Shown here: in pieces, positions 55,224-63,197 of the stretch
How positions within the stretch are numbered: the stretch's first letter is position 1
Layout: each line of letters opens with the position of its first letter
Assembly: GCA_016744435.1 (NCBI GenBank)
Contig: JADGEJ010000010.1
Location: 35,650 to 99,649 of the forward strand
Length of the DNA stretch: 64,000 nucleotides
Origin: Lentibacter sp.
Lineage (GTDB): Bacteria; Pseudomonadota; Alphaproteobacteria; Rhodobacterales; Rhodobacteraceae
Direction: 5' to 3'
Translations under genes and position numbers: made by a program
Notes under the pieces: generated by a model
What the model was told of the DNA's origin: nothing
The model's input: only the letters and a program-made list of their open reading frames with translations
Database searches by the model: none

Positions 55224-56126
55224 ATGCCATATGTTGAGTCGATAAAAGTCTTCGTGCGGGTTGTTGAGCTTGGTTCAATCACAGCAGGCGGGCGTGACCT
55301 ACGCCTAACACCCGCTGTCGCGTCAAACCGCGTCAAAGAGCTCGAGAAGCGCCTCGGAATGAGGCTGTTTGACCGCACAACCCGCAAACTACGCACCACA
55401 GAAGCAGGCGCGCTTTACTACGAGCACGCACGCAAGGTTATCGACGCGCTGCACGACTCTGAAGCAGCGCTTGCCGGCTTTTCGGGCCAGCCGCGCGGTG
55501 CCCTCAGGGTGAGCGCGCCCCTCGGCGTTGGCCAGCGGATGATCGCGCCGCTCATCCCCGCGTTCAGCGCCAAACACCCCGAAGTGCAAGTGCAGTTGCG
55601 ACTGTCAGACAGGCGCATCGACATGCTCGATGACAGGCTTGATGTGGCCTTCGTGCTGGGCGATTTGCCTGACAGTAACTTCAAGCAACGCAAAATAGCC
55701 GACTGCCCGCGCGCACTGGCCGCCACGCCCGCTTACCTCGCCAAACACGGCACACCGCAGGTGCCGGAGGACTTACTGAAGAGCCACAACTGCCTGCTGC
55801 TGCGCTTCCCGCGCTCGCCCGAGTATTTCTGGACATTGCAAACTGAGACAGGCCCGCAAAAGCTTAATGTCGAGGGCAGGTTTGATGCCGACGCCGGCGA
55901 TGTGCTCACCGAATGGGCGCTGTCCGGCGAGGGCATCATCAACAAACCGCGCTTTGAGATTGCCGAACAGTTGGCCAGCGGCACCTTGGTGGAAGTTTTG
56001 CCCGACACCCCGCCACAGCCAACGCCCTTTGCCTGCCTCTATCCGCACCGGAAACTGCAAGACCCGAAAGTAAGCCTGTTCGTCGACCACATGATCAAGG
56101 CCCTCAAGCCTCAGCTGAAAGAGTGA
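55224..56126 (+). CDS. LysR-family regulator, divergent from the xdh operon
   Basis: 300 residues from ATG 55224 (MPYVESIKVFVRVVELGS), after TAGGGAG. The N-terminal winged HTH covers about 1-60 (LRLTPAVASNRVKELEKRLG), followed by a periplasmic-binding-like effector domain. It shares long stretches with the second LysR at 59338 (for example LRLSDR, RKIADCPR and EWALSGEGI/SWALEGHGI). Its position next to xdhA makes it the likely regulator of purine use; the effector is unknown. Confidence 0.92.
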   Translation: MPYVESIKVFVRVVELGSITAGGRDLRLTPAVASNRVKELEKRLGMRLFDRTTRKLRTTEAGALYYEHARKVIDALHDSEAALAGFSGQPRGALRVSAPLGVGQRMIAPLIPAFSAKHPEVQVQLRLSDRRIDMLDDRLDVAFVLGDLPDSNFKQRKIADCPRALAATPAYLAKHGTPQVPEDLLKSHNCLLLRFPRSPEYFWTLQTETGPQKLNVEGRFDADAGDVLTEWALSGEGIINKPRFEIAEQLASGTLVEVLPDTPPQPTPFACLYPHRKLQDPKVSLFVDHMIKALKPQLKE

Positions 56127-56317
56127 AGACCTACCATCTGGCGCCAGTCACACTTCCAGAAGTGGGCAAGAGATATCCTCCCGCCTCAAACCATCTGCAC
56201 CGAAATTACAATTCATGTGCAACTTCATAGCGCCTAGCCGTCACCACACCAGCGTCTCGGCGCAAGTTTCAAGCCATACACGCGCATAAGCTCAACGTAC
56301 CAACCTGGAGGGGAAAT

Positions 56318-57865
56318 GTGAAGAGCACGAGCATCATGACAGACAATTCCAAAAGAGCGGGAAGCCTGACATTTGGGACAATTTTTCGTAACACCGTGGC
56401 TGCTCATCGCAAATCAGTCGCCCTGACGGATGGCCAAAAAGAAGTCAGCTATGGAGACTTAAACGACAGAACCAATCGACTGGCCCAAGCCTTGATCTGC
56501 CTCGGCGTCAAGGCTGGAGATCGTGTTGCTGTCTTGTCCGAAAACCGGCTTGAGTACATCGAACTTGAAATTGCGGCTGCAAAAATTGGAGCCATTCTCG
56601 CCTGCCAAAACTGGCGACAGGTCGATGAGGAATTAAAGCACTGCTTTGATCTGGTTTCAGCCAAGGCTTTCTTTGTATCCGAGAGATATCTTGAAACAAT
56701 ACAGCGTGTTGGCACCCCCAAAGAGCCCATCGTTTTCGGCGAGCAATATGAACAGCTCATCGCTAACGCAGACACGCAGGAGCCGCCAGATGAGGTTGAT
56801 GCAGAAGACGGAGTCATCATTCTTTATACGAGTGGCACAACGGGCATGCCCAAGGCGGCTCTCATCAGTCACAGGGCTATGATTGCCCGCAATATCATCA
56901 CCCAAGCCGATCTATCCCTCAATCCGAATGGGGCCTTCATTGCTTGGGCCCCTCTGTTTCATATGGCCTCAACAGACACTGTGTTTGGCTCTCTTATGAA
57001 CGGTGGCAAAGTGATTGTTATGGATGGCCTGGATGTGCCTGAACTTGTTAAATGGACCACCAGAGAAGAGATCGGGCACCTGACCCTTATGCCGGGAATG
57101 ATCGACCTCGTGATTGATGAGATCAAAAAAACCAAGGCAAAACCGAAAAAAGTCAGCTCGATCGGATACATGGCCGATTTGGTTCCGCGGCATCAAATCG
57201 CCGAAATCACGACACTGTTTCAGGCGCCATACCTCAATAGCTTTGGGTCAACAGAAACAGGCATCGCTCCGGCGAGCAAAGGTTTAATCCCCATTGGGGT
57301 GGTGCCTGATAATTTGGCCAAAACACAGAATTCTTTTTGCCAGATCAGGCTGGTTGATGCGGATGACAATGACGTAGCTGATGGGGCACCGGGAGAATTG
57401 ATCATACGCAGCCCAAGCCTGTTCAGCGGATACTGGGGCGCGCCCGAAACGAATGCGCACGATTTTCGCGGCGGCTGGTTCCATATGGGCGATGTCTTTG
57501 TGCGCAATGATGATCAATCTCTCGATTTTGTTGATCGGCGGAAATACCTTATCAAATCTGGCGGAGAAAATATTTACCCTGCAGAAATTGAAAATGTTCT
57601 ACGGGCGTCAGCGAGAATCTCAGAAGCTGTGGTTGTGCGCAAACCCGATGAGCATTGGGGCGAAGTCCCCGTGGCATTTGTCGTGCGCAATGATGCGTCC
57701 CTGACAGACGATGACGTTATTGAAATTTGTCGCGACAGGATCGCAAAATACAAACTGCCCAAACAGGTGATATTCGTCGGTGACGAAGATTTGCCCCGTA
57801 GTGCAACAGGCAAAATAAAGCGTCATGAACTAGAAGACAGGGTCAGCCCGACGGAGCCTTCGTAG
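56318..57865 (+). CDS. AMP-binding acyl-CoA synthetase, AT-rich and probably acquired
   Basis: 515 residues from GTG 56318, with GGAGGGGAAAT before it; ATG 56336 is an alternative. It is of the ANL superfamily: P-loop ILYTSGTTGMPKAALISH, A5 block LNSFGSTETG, hinge GDVFVRNDD, and C-terminal lid IKSGGENIYPAEIENVL with the catalytic Lys in SATGKIKRHE. It activates a carboxylic acid to its CoA thioester; the substrate is unknown. Base use differs from the neighbours (20 and 28 G/C per 60 in two rows, against 35 in the LysR gene), suggesting transfer. Confidence 0.92.
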   Translation: MKSTSIMTDNSKRAGSLTFGTIFRNTVAAHRKSVALTDGQKEVSYGDLNDRTNRLAQALICLGVKAGDRVAVLSENRLEYIELEIAAAKIGAILACQNWRQVDEELKHCFDLVSAKAFFVSERYLETIQRVGTPKEPIVFGEQYEQLIANADTQEPPDEVDAEDGVIILYTSGTTGMPKAALISHRAMIARNIITQADLSLNPNGAFIAWAPLFHMASTDTVFGSLMNGGKVIVMDGLDVPELVKWTTREEIGHLTLMPGMIDLVIDEIKKTKAKPKKVSSIGYMADLVPRHQIAEITTLFQAPYLNSFGSTETGIAPASKGLIPIGVVPDNLAKTQNSFCQIRLVDADDNDVADGAPGELIIRSPSLFSGYWGAPETNAHDFRGGWFHMGDVFVRNDDQSLDFVDRRKYLIKSGGENIYPAEIENVLRASARISEAVVVRKPDEHWGEVPVAFVVRNDASLTDDDVIEICRDRIAKYKLPKQVIFVGDEDLPRSATGKIKRHELEDRVSPTEPS

Positions 57866-57960
57866 GCTCAGGACTCATAACCAGAATGGCGGTTGTCGCG
57901 AAAGCGGTGGCCGGCAGGAAAACCTTAGGTGAGGAACGCCGCGCAGCTTTGACCAGCCCA

Positions 57961-57984
57961 GACACTCAAGGTGACGCAAGTGTC
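57961..57984. terminator. Hairpin between the convergent acyl-CoA synthetase and puuD genes
   Basis: GACACT/AGTGTC around a 12-base loop lies just beyond the puuD stop. It is short and lacks a T run; a terminator role is uncertain. Confidence 0.3.
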
Positions 57985-57986
57985 TA

Positions 57987-59234
57987 TCAGCGCCCTGCCG
58001 CCTCATACCAAGCGACAATCGCCGCGCGCTCTTCGGCCTCCATGTAGGAGACATTGGCAGGCGGCATCGCCACAGTCCGGCCCGCTTGCAAGTAAATCTC
58101 ATGCGCATGCTTTGCGATTTCCGATGGCGTTTCGAGCAGCACATTTTTGGGGGCGCGGCGGATGCCGTCATAGCCCGGCTCGCGCGCGTGGCACATCGAG
58201 CAGCGGCCCATGACAATGTCGCTCACGTCTTCAAAGCCCTCGGCACTGGCAAACACTTGCTCTTGAGGCGTCAGCGCGCGGGCTTCTTCCTCCTCAAGCG
58301 AAGTCTGCTCAAGCGGCGCTTTGCTGAGCAAGATAATCGCGAAGAACAGCAGCACAGTCACAGCAATCGTCCAACTCGGCTTGCCTTTGCGGGCGTGCAT
58401 CGAGTTGAAATAATGGCGGATGCTAACCCCCATAAGGAACACCAGCGCCGCGATCAGCCAGTTATACTGCGAGGCAAACGCCAGCGGGTAGTGGTTGCTC
58501 AGCATCAGGAAGATCACAGGCAGCGTCAGGTAGTTATTATGCGTTGAGCGCAGCTTGGCGATCTTGCCATACTTCGGGTCTGGCTTGCGGCCTGCCTTGA
58601 GGTCGGCCACCACGATCCGCTGGTTGGGGATGATCACATGCGCGACATTCGCTGTCATGATCGTCGCGGTGAAAGCACCGAGGTGCAGCATCATCGCGCG
58701 GCCTGTAAACACGAGGTTGTAGCAATAGCCCATCACCACGAGCAATGCGAACAAGAGAACCATCAGCAAGGTCGGGTTCTCGCCCAGCTTGCTTTTGCAC
58801 AGGAAGTCATAGACCACCCAGCCGGTCACCAGCGACAGCGCCGAAATCAGAACACCCTGCCAAAGCGCGAGCTCGGCCTTGTTCTGATCAATCAGGTAAA
58901 GCTCGCCGCCCACCCAGTAAACGATCATCAGCATCGCCACGCCAGAGAGCCACGTCCAGTAGCTCTCCCACTTGAACCACGTCAAATGCTCGGGCATCTC
59001 GGCGGGCGCCACCAAGTATTTGCGGATGTGGTAAAACCCGCCGCCATGCACCTGCCATTCATCGCCGTCAGCATCGCCAAGGTCGTCGCCATCGCGGCGC
59101 AGGCCCAAGTCGAGCGCGATGAAGTAAAACGACGAGCCGATCCACGCAATCGCGGTGATCACGTGCAGCCAACGCACGGCAAAGGCCAGCCAGTCCCAGA
59201 TCAGGCCGAAGTTTCCGGTGAGTAAATCGTTCAT
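57987..59234 (-). CDS. puuD: Urate oxidase, membrane cytochrome c type (PuuD)
   Basis: 415 residues. About eight transmembrane helices form the DUF989 domain (WLHVITAIAWIGSSFYFIAL near the start). A soluble C-terminal cytochrome c domain has CSMCH (Cys345, Cys348, His349) and probable axial Met390 in AMPPANV. PuuD proteins oxidise urate to 5-hydroxyisourate, passing electrons to the respiratory chain rather than O2. GAGGGGCAAGC precedes ATG 59234. It is divergent from the second LysR gene and sits between the xdh operon and uraH, which fits purine breakdown. Confidence 0.95.
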   Translation of the reverse strand: MNDLLTGNFGLIWDWLAFAVRWLHVITAIAWIGSSFYFIALDLGLRRDGDDLGDADGDEWQVHGGGFYHIRKYLVAPAEMPEHLTWFKWESYWTWLSGVAMLMIVYWVGGELYLIDQNKAELALWQGVLISALSLVTGWVVYDFLCKSKLGENPTLLMVLLFALLVVMGYCYNLVFTGRAMMLHLGAFTATIMTANVAHVIIPNQRIVVADLKAGRKPDPKYGKIAKLRSTHNNYLTLPVIFLMLSNHYPLAFASQYNWLIAALVFLMGVSIRHYFNSMHARKGKPSWTIAVTVLLFFAIILLSKAPLEQTSLEEEEARALTPQEQVFASAEGFEDVSDIVMGRCSMCHAREPGYDGIRRAPKNVLLETPSEIAKHAHEIYLQAGRTVAMPPANVSYMEAEERAAIVAWYEAAGR

Positions 59235-59337
59235 GCTTGCCCCTCGCGTGTTTGAGCCAGACTATGGCCTGTTGTTTTTTTCTTGAATACCCGAAAATTT
59301 CCCATCAGTTTCAAAAAAACCAAATAAGTGGCGGCAC

Positions 59338-60243
59338 ATGTCTTACTTCGACAACCTGAAAACCTTTGTTCGCGTGTTTGAGCTTGGCTCAATGTCGGCT
59401 GCTGCGCGTGATCAGCGTATCTCACCCGCCGTCGCGTCTTCGCGCATTTCGCAGCTTGAAGAGCGCCTTGGCGTGCGGCTGTTTCAGCGCACCACGCGCA
59501 AGCTCGGGCCAACCGAGCAAGGGCGCATTTTCTACGAAGGTGCGCAGCGTGTGCTTGACGCGGTGGAAGAAGCGGAAGGCGCGGTGAACTCTGTCACAGG
59601 AGAGCCACGCGGAACAATCTATGTCGCAGCCCCCTTGGGCCTTGGCCGCCGTTTCATCGCGCCGCAAGTGCCCGCGTTCAAGGCGCAATATCCGCAGATC
59701 AACATTCGCCTGCGCCTGTCAGATCGCAAACTTGACCTCACCGCAGAAGGGCTGGATATTGCCTTTTTCCTCGGCACACCGGAAGACAGCAACCTGCGAC
59801 TGCGCAAAATTGCCGACTGCCCGCGCCTGCTTTGCGCCGCGCCGAACTACCTTGAAAAACGCGGCACGCCCTCGGCCCTGTCCGAGCTGACAGACGGCAC
59901 GCACGACTGCCTCAACCTGCGCTACCCGGGTGCGCCCGAGTTTCAATGGCCGCTCGAAACTCCCGACGGTGTGCGCCGCGTGCCAGTAACCGGCCCTTAC
60001 GAGTCTGACGATGGTGATGTGCTCACCTCTTGGGCGCTGGAGGGCCACGGCATCATCCTCAAACCGCGTTTTGAAGTCGCCGAGCACCTCGCCTCTGGCG
60101 CTCTGGTGCCCGTGTTTGAGAGCACACCGCCCCTGCCCGTCCAACTCGGCGCGCTCTACTCGCACCGCCGCGGGCAAGACCCGAAGACGCGGCTTTTCAC
60201 TGACTTTATTGCAGAGAGAATTGGTGCTGAGATCGAAGCCTAA
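59338..60243 (+). CDS. LysR-family regulator, divergent from puuD
   Basis: 301 residues. HTH about 1-60 (QRISPAVASSRISQLEERLG), then an effector-binding domain. It is a close relative of the LysR at 55224: RTTRKL, PRGTIYVAAPLG/PRGALRVSAPLG and RKIADCPR align without gaps. The two probably arose by duplication and control puuD and the xdh operon. The intergenic region holds facing GTTTTTTT/AAAAAAAC tracts that could be an operator. The ribosome site is weak (GTGGCGG). Confidence 0.92.
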   Translation: MSYFDNLKTFVRVFELGSMSAAARDQRISPAVASSRISQLEERLGVRLFQRTTRKLGPTEQGRIFYEGAQRVLDAVEEAEGAVNSVTGEPRGTIYVAAPLGLGRRFIAPQVPAFKAQYPQINIRLRLSDRKLDLTAEGLDIAFFLGTPEDSNLRLRKIADCPRLLCAAPNYLEKRGTPSALSELTDGTHDCLNLRYPGAPEFQWPLETPDGVRRVPVTGPYESDDGDVLTSWALEGHGIILKPRFEVAEHLASGALVPVFESTPPLPVQLGALYSHRRGQDPKTRLFTDFIAERIGAEIEA

Positions 60244-60262
60244 GCCAAGACAAGTCGCTCGG

Positions 60263-60748
60263 TTACTCGGGGATATCTTCAAGGCGCAGCTTCGGTGGGT
60301 CCACCTCATCAAGCCGCTTTCTCAGAGTGTCCAGAAACTGAACCGACTGCATAGCCTGCGCAAAATCGAGGTCTAGCTCAGCAAACCCCTGCTGCACGAT
60401 CGCGTCAGCACGCTCAAGCAACAGCCGCCCCTTTTCCGTCAGCGCGATCATAACGCGGCGCTCATCTTGGGCATCGCGCTCGCGTGTCAGCACCCCGAAG
60501 TCTGCCATCTTCTTGAGCAGCGGCGAGAGCGTGTTGGGCTCAACGCCAGCGCGGGTGGAGAGATCAGAGATCGTCAGCGGCCCCGCATCTTTGAGCGCAT
60601 TCAGGATCACAAATTTGGGGTAAGTCAGCCCGCTTTCAGAGATCGCAGCTTGGTAAAACCGCCCGAACGCACGGTTCGCGGCATATATGTTAAAGCAAAT
60701 CCGGTTGGTAAACTGGTCGCTCGGGCGCTGATCATCAGGGTCTGTCAT
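60263..60748 (-). CDS. MarR/OhrR-like regulator
   Basis: 161 residues from ATG 60748 (MTDPDDQRPSDQF); a TTG at 60778 gives ten more residues. The N-terminal RICFNIYAANRAFGRFY followed by GLTYPKFVILNAL is OhrR-like, with Cys18 at the reactive position. It is the only Cys in the protein, as in 1-Cys OhrR sensors of organic hydroperoxides. Winged HTH: LTISDLSTRAGVEPNTLSPL and the wing RERDAQDERRVMIALTEKG. No ohr gene is nearby. It is divergent from the metallo-hydrolase gene, its likely target. Confidence 0.9.
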   Translation of the reverse strand: MTDPDDQRPSDQFTNRICFNIYAANRAFGRFYQAAISESGLTYPKFVILNALKDAGPLTISDLSTRAGVEPNTLSPLLKKMADFGVLTRERDAQDERRVMIALTEKGRLLLERADAIVQQGFAELDLDFAQAMQSVQFLDTLRKRLDEVDPPKLRLEDIPE

Positions 60749-60817
60749 GACGTGTTGGCATAGGCTGTTGTGAGGCAAAATGGAAGGCTTGACTCTAAAA
60801 CCTATCTATACGATTAC

Positions 60818-60844
60818 TTCGTGTGCGATATATTCATATACGAA
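60818..60844. promoter_or_regulatory. Possible operator between the MarR/OhrR-like and metallo-hydrolase genes
   Basis: TTCGT and ACGAA face each other across an AT-rich centre (CGATATATTC) just ahead of the metallo-hydrolase start. A TTGACT about 30 bases upstream may be a -35 element. The match is short. Confidence 0.3.
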
Positions 60845-60853
60845 GGATAAACA

Positions 60854-61810
60854 ATGACCAATCTCACACGCCGCAACTTTGCTCTTGCCGGTCTGGGCAC
60901 CACAGCCACACTTGGCCTAGCTGCCCCCGTTGCCGCTGCGCCAACAGCGCCCGCCAGCCCTCCGGCGATGTTTGACGCGCCGCTCGGAAAGTACCGCATC
61001 ACCGCGATCTTCGATGGCATGGTGCCGCTTCAAAAGAAGCTGTTCTTTGGTCCCGAACAAGCCGCAATAGACGCCGCCTTGGCCGCCGCCGGAGTTGCGG
61101 GCGAAGTCCTGCCTGCCCCCGTCAACGCCTTCTTGCTGCAATCTGATGACCGCACGATCCTGATCGACGCAGGTGTTGGCGAGTTGCCGATGTTCGGGCC
61201 GGGCTTCGGGCGCTTGATCGACGGCCTCGCAGCAGCCGGAGTCGCGCCTGATGATGTAGACCTCATCATCGCAACCCACGCTCACCCCGACCACGTTGGC
61301 GGGCTCCTGTCTGGCGGTGCCCCCGTTTTCGCCAATGCAGAACTGGCAATCTCCGATGTCGACCACGGCTTCTGGAGCGATGCCGGCATGATGGCGCAGG
61401 CCCCTGATGAGGCAAAAGGCATGTTCGGCTTGGCGCAGCAAGTCTTTGCTGCCTACGGCGACCGCCTGCGCCCTGTCGCTGCGGGCAGCGAAGTGGCACC
61501 CGGCCTGACGCTAGAGCTGTCACCCGGCCACACACCGGGCCACTCGGTTGTGCACATTGATGGCGGAGACCGTCAGTTGATCATGGTCGCTGACACCGTG
61601 CTCAACACTGATCTGCAAACCGCATTGCCCGCGACACTGTCCGGCTTTGACACCGACGCAAAGCTGGCCGCCGAGTCGCGCGCGCAGCTCTTTGAACGCG
61701 CCGCCGCTGACGGCATCCTGATCGCAGGGAGCCACGTTCACTTCCCCGGTCTTGGCCGCTTCGTGAAATCTGGCAGCGCCTACCGCTTTGTACCAGCCAG
61801 CTGGAGCTAA
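60854..61810 (+). CDS. Metallo-beta-lactamase-fold hydrolase, Tat-exported
   Basis: 318 residues. The twin-arginine signal is NLTRRNFALAGLGTTATLG, with cleavage near VAAA|PTA. Metal ligands: THAHPDHVGG, PGHTPGHSVV, VADTVLN and a terminal SHVHFPG, the full set for a binuclear MBL enzyme. Lactonases and other esterases of this subgroup look alike; the substrate is unknown. AAGGATAAACA precedes ATG. It pairs divergently with a redox-type MarR regulator, suggesting inducible expression. Confidence 0.93.
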   Translation: MTNLTRRNFALAGLGTTATLGLAAPVAAAPTAPASPPAMFDAPLGKYRITAIFDGMVPLQKKLFFGPEQAAIDAALAAAGVAGEVLPAPVNAFLLQSDDRTILIDAGVGELPMFGPGFGRLIDGLAAAGVAPDDVDLIIATHAHPDHVGGLLSGGAPVFANAELAISDVDHGFWSDAGMMAQAPDEAKGMFGLAQQVFAAYGDRLRPVAAGSEVAPGLTLELSPGHTPGHSVVHIDGGDRQLIMVADTVLNTDLQTALPATLSGFDTDAKLAAESRAQLFERAAADGILIAGSHVHFPGLGRFVKSGSAYRFVPASWS

Positions 61811-61849
61811 GCAATCCGCGGCCCGGAGCAATTCGGGCCGCGCACCGCC

Positions 61850-62737
61850 TCACTCAGCCCTCTGCGCCATACTCAAGCCAAGCCCGCTCTTTGCGTGTGA
61901 GGTACTGTCCATCAAGACATCATATGCGCCAAGCTCTTTCTCCGTCAGCTCGCCGACCCATTTGCCGCTCGTCCCGCTGTGGAAAAAATCCCTGTCCGAC
62001 TTCATGAAGCCCTTGCCGCCTGAAGGCGCAAAGCGCTCGGCGTTTGCGCGCATGTTATCAAACGTCGCCGCCTGAACCAGTTGTTCTAAAACCTGATCAG
62101 AATGCGCAATCCCCAACAGCTCGGCCACTTTGGCAAAAGTACCCCGCAAGTCGCGGCTCATGTCTGCGTAATGAAACAGCGTCACATTGGGCCGCTCCGC
62201 GAGGACGCTGGCGGCTTTGTAGTGCCGGACAATATGCGCAAGCGGCATGGCGTCGCCGTCAAAGCCTTCAGCCCCGCCATCAAGAAAGCGGCGAAAGGTG
62301 ACGCCGTCTGGATCATCCTCCGGATACCACGCGTCGAAAAACGGCATCGGAAGGTTGCGCAAATGTTTGCGATAGGAGAAATGCGCATCAAGCGGGTGGC
62401 GAAACACGCAAAGATAGTGCGCATTTTCATCAAGCGGCAGCCCGTCCATTGGCGTGTGGCTTTTCATACTGCGCCTGTCGCTCATGGCTTCGAGCCGCTC
62501 GGCAACCTCGTGCATCTCGCGAAAGCGCACATCAACCCAAGGCATTTTCACCATGAGCTCTGTTTCAACTTCAGGATCACCGCAGAAAAGCAGTGCGACG
62601 ATGGTCTGCATCCAAGTGGTTCCACACTTCGGCGGCGTCACAACCAACACATCGTCGTCGCGAATGCTGACGCTTTCCCAACGCCTGCTGTCAGTCAGTG
62701 GGCCGAGGTAGAGCTTGCGATTGGTCGTATCTGTCAT
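61850..62737 (-). CDS. Sulfotransferase-domain protein
   Basis: 295 residues. VVTPPKCGTTWMQTIVALLF is the 5'-phosphosulfate loop, and CVFRHPLDAHFSYRKH the 3'-phosphate-binding block, of PAPS-dependent cytosolic-type sulfotransferases. The C-terminal KGFMKSDRDFFHSGTSGKW matches the family's RKG-like end only partly. It transfers sulfate to a small acceptor that is unknown. GAGGTG precedes ATG 62737. The gap to uraH is 12 bases on the same strand, so the two are co-transcribed. Confidence 0.9.
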   Translation of the reverse strand: MTDTTNRKLYLGPLTDSRRWESVSIRDDDVLVVTPPKCGTTWMQTIVALLFCGDPEVETELMVKMPWVDVRFREMHEVAERLEAMSDRRSMKSHTPMDGLPLDENAHYLCVFRHPLDAHFSYRKHLRNLPMPFFDAWYPEDDPDGVTFRRFLDGGAEGFDGDAMPLAHIVRHYKAASVLAERPNVTLFHYADMSRDLRGTFAKVAELLGIAHSDQVLEQLVQAATFDNMRANAERFAPSGGKGFMKSDRDFFHSGTSGKWVGELTEKELGAYDVLMDSTSHAKSGLGLSMAQRAE

Positions 62738-62749
62738 AAGTACGGCACC

Positions 62750-63106
62750 TCAACTTCCCCGATACGTCGAGTAGCCGTAGGGCGAGAGCAACAGCGGCAC
62801 GTGGTAGTGGGCGCTCGCGTCTGACATACCGAACCTAATTGGCACCTCGTCAAGAAACAGCGGGTCATCGCCCGCTTGGCCCGAGGCGCGCAGGTAGTCG
62901 CCCGCGAAGAACACCAACTCGTAGGTGCCTGTCTTGAACTTCTCGGCAGGCAAGATAGGCCCGTCGGTGCGCCCGTCCGCGTTTGTCACCAGCTCGGCCA
63001 GCTTTTCGCGCGCATCGCCCGTCAGCTTATAAAGCGCGATTTTCAAGCCAGCGGCGGGGTTGCCCGTCGCGGTGTCTAGAACGTGAGTTGTCAGATAGCC
63101 TGTCAT
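62750..63106 (-). CDS. uraH: 5-Hydroxyisourate hydrolase
   Basis: 118 residues from ATG 63106 ([20 protein letters not shown]), after AGGAGGGCGCC. It has a transthyretin-like fold with the catalytic set: His in LTTHVLD, Arg in DGRTDG, His in [19 protein letters not shown] and the C-terminal YRGS tetrapeptide. It hydrolyses 5-hydroxyisourate, the product of PuuD, to OHCU. The next enzyme (OHCU decarboxylase) is not in the window. The longer frame to 63382 runs into gap and is rejected. Confidence 0.97.
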   Translation of the reverse strand: MTGYLTTHVLDTATGNPAAGLKIALYKLTGDAREKLAELVTNADGRTDGPILPAEKFKTGTYELVFFAGDYLRASGQAGDDPLFLDEVPIRFGMSDASAHYHVPLLLSPYGYSTYRGS

Positions 63107-63197
63107 GGCGCCCTCCTGTTTTGCGCGAGTGTGGCGCATGTGCGCGCCGCTTGCACCTGTGAAATACAAAGGAGCAGTTTCAATCAACGTAAGAAAA

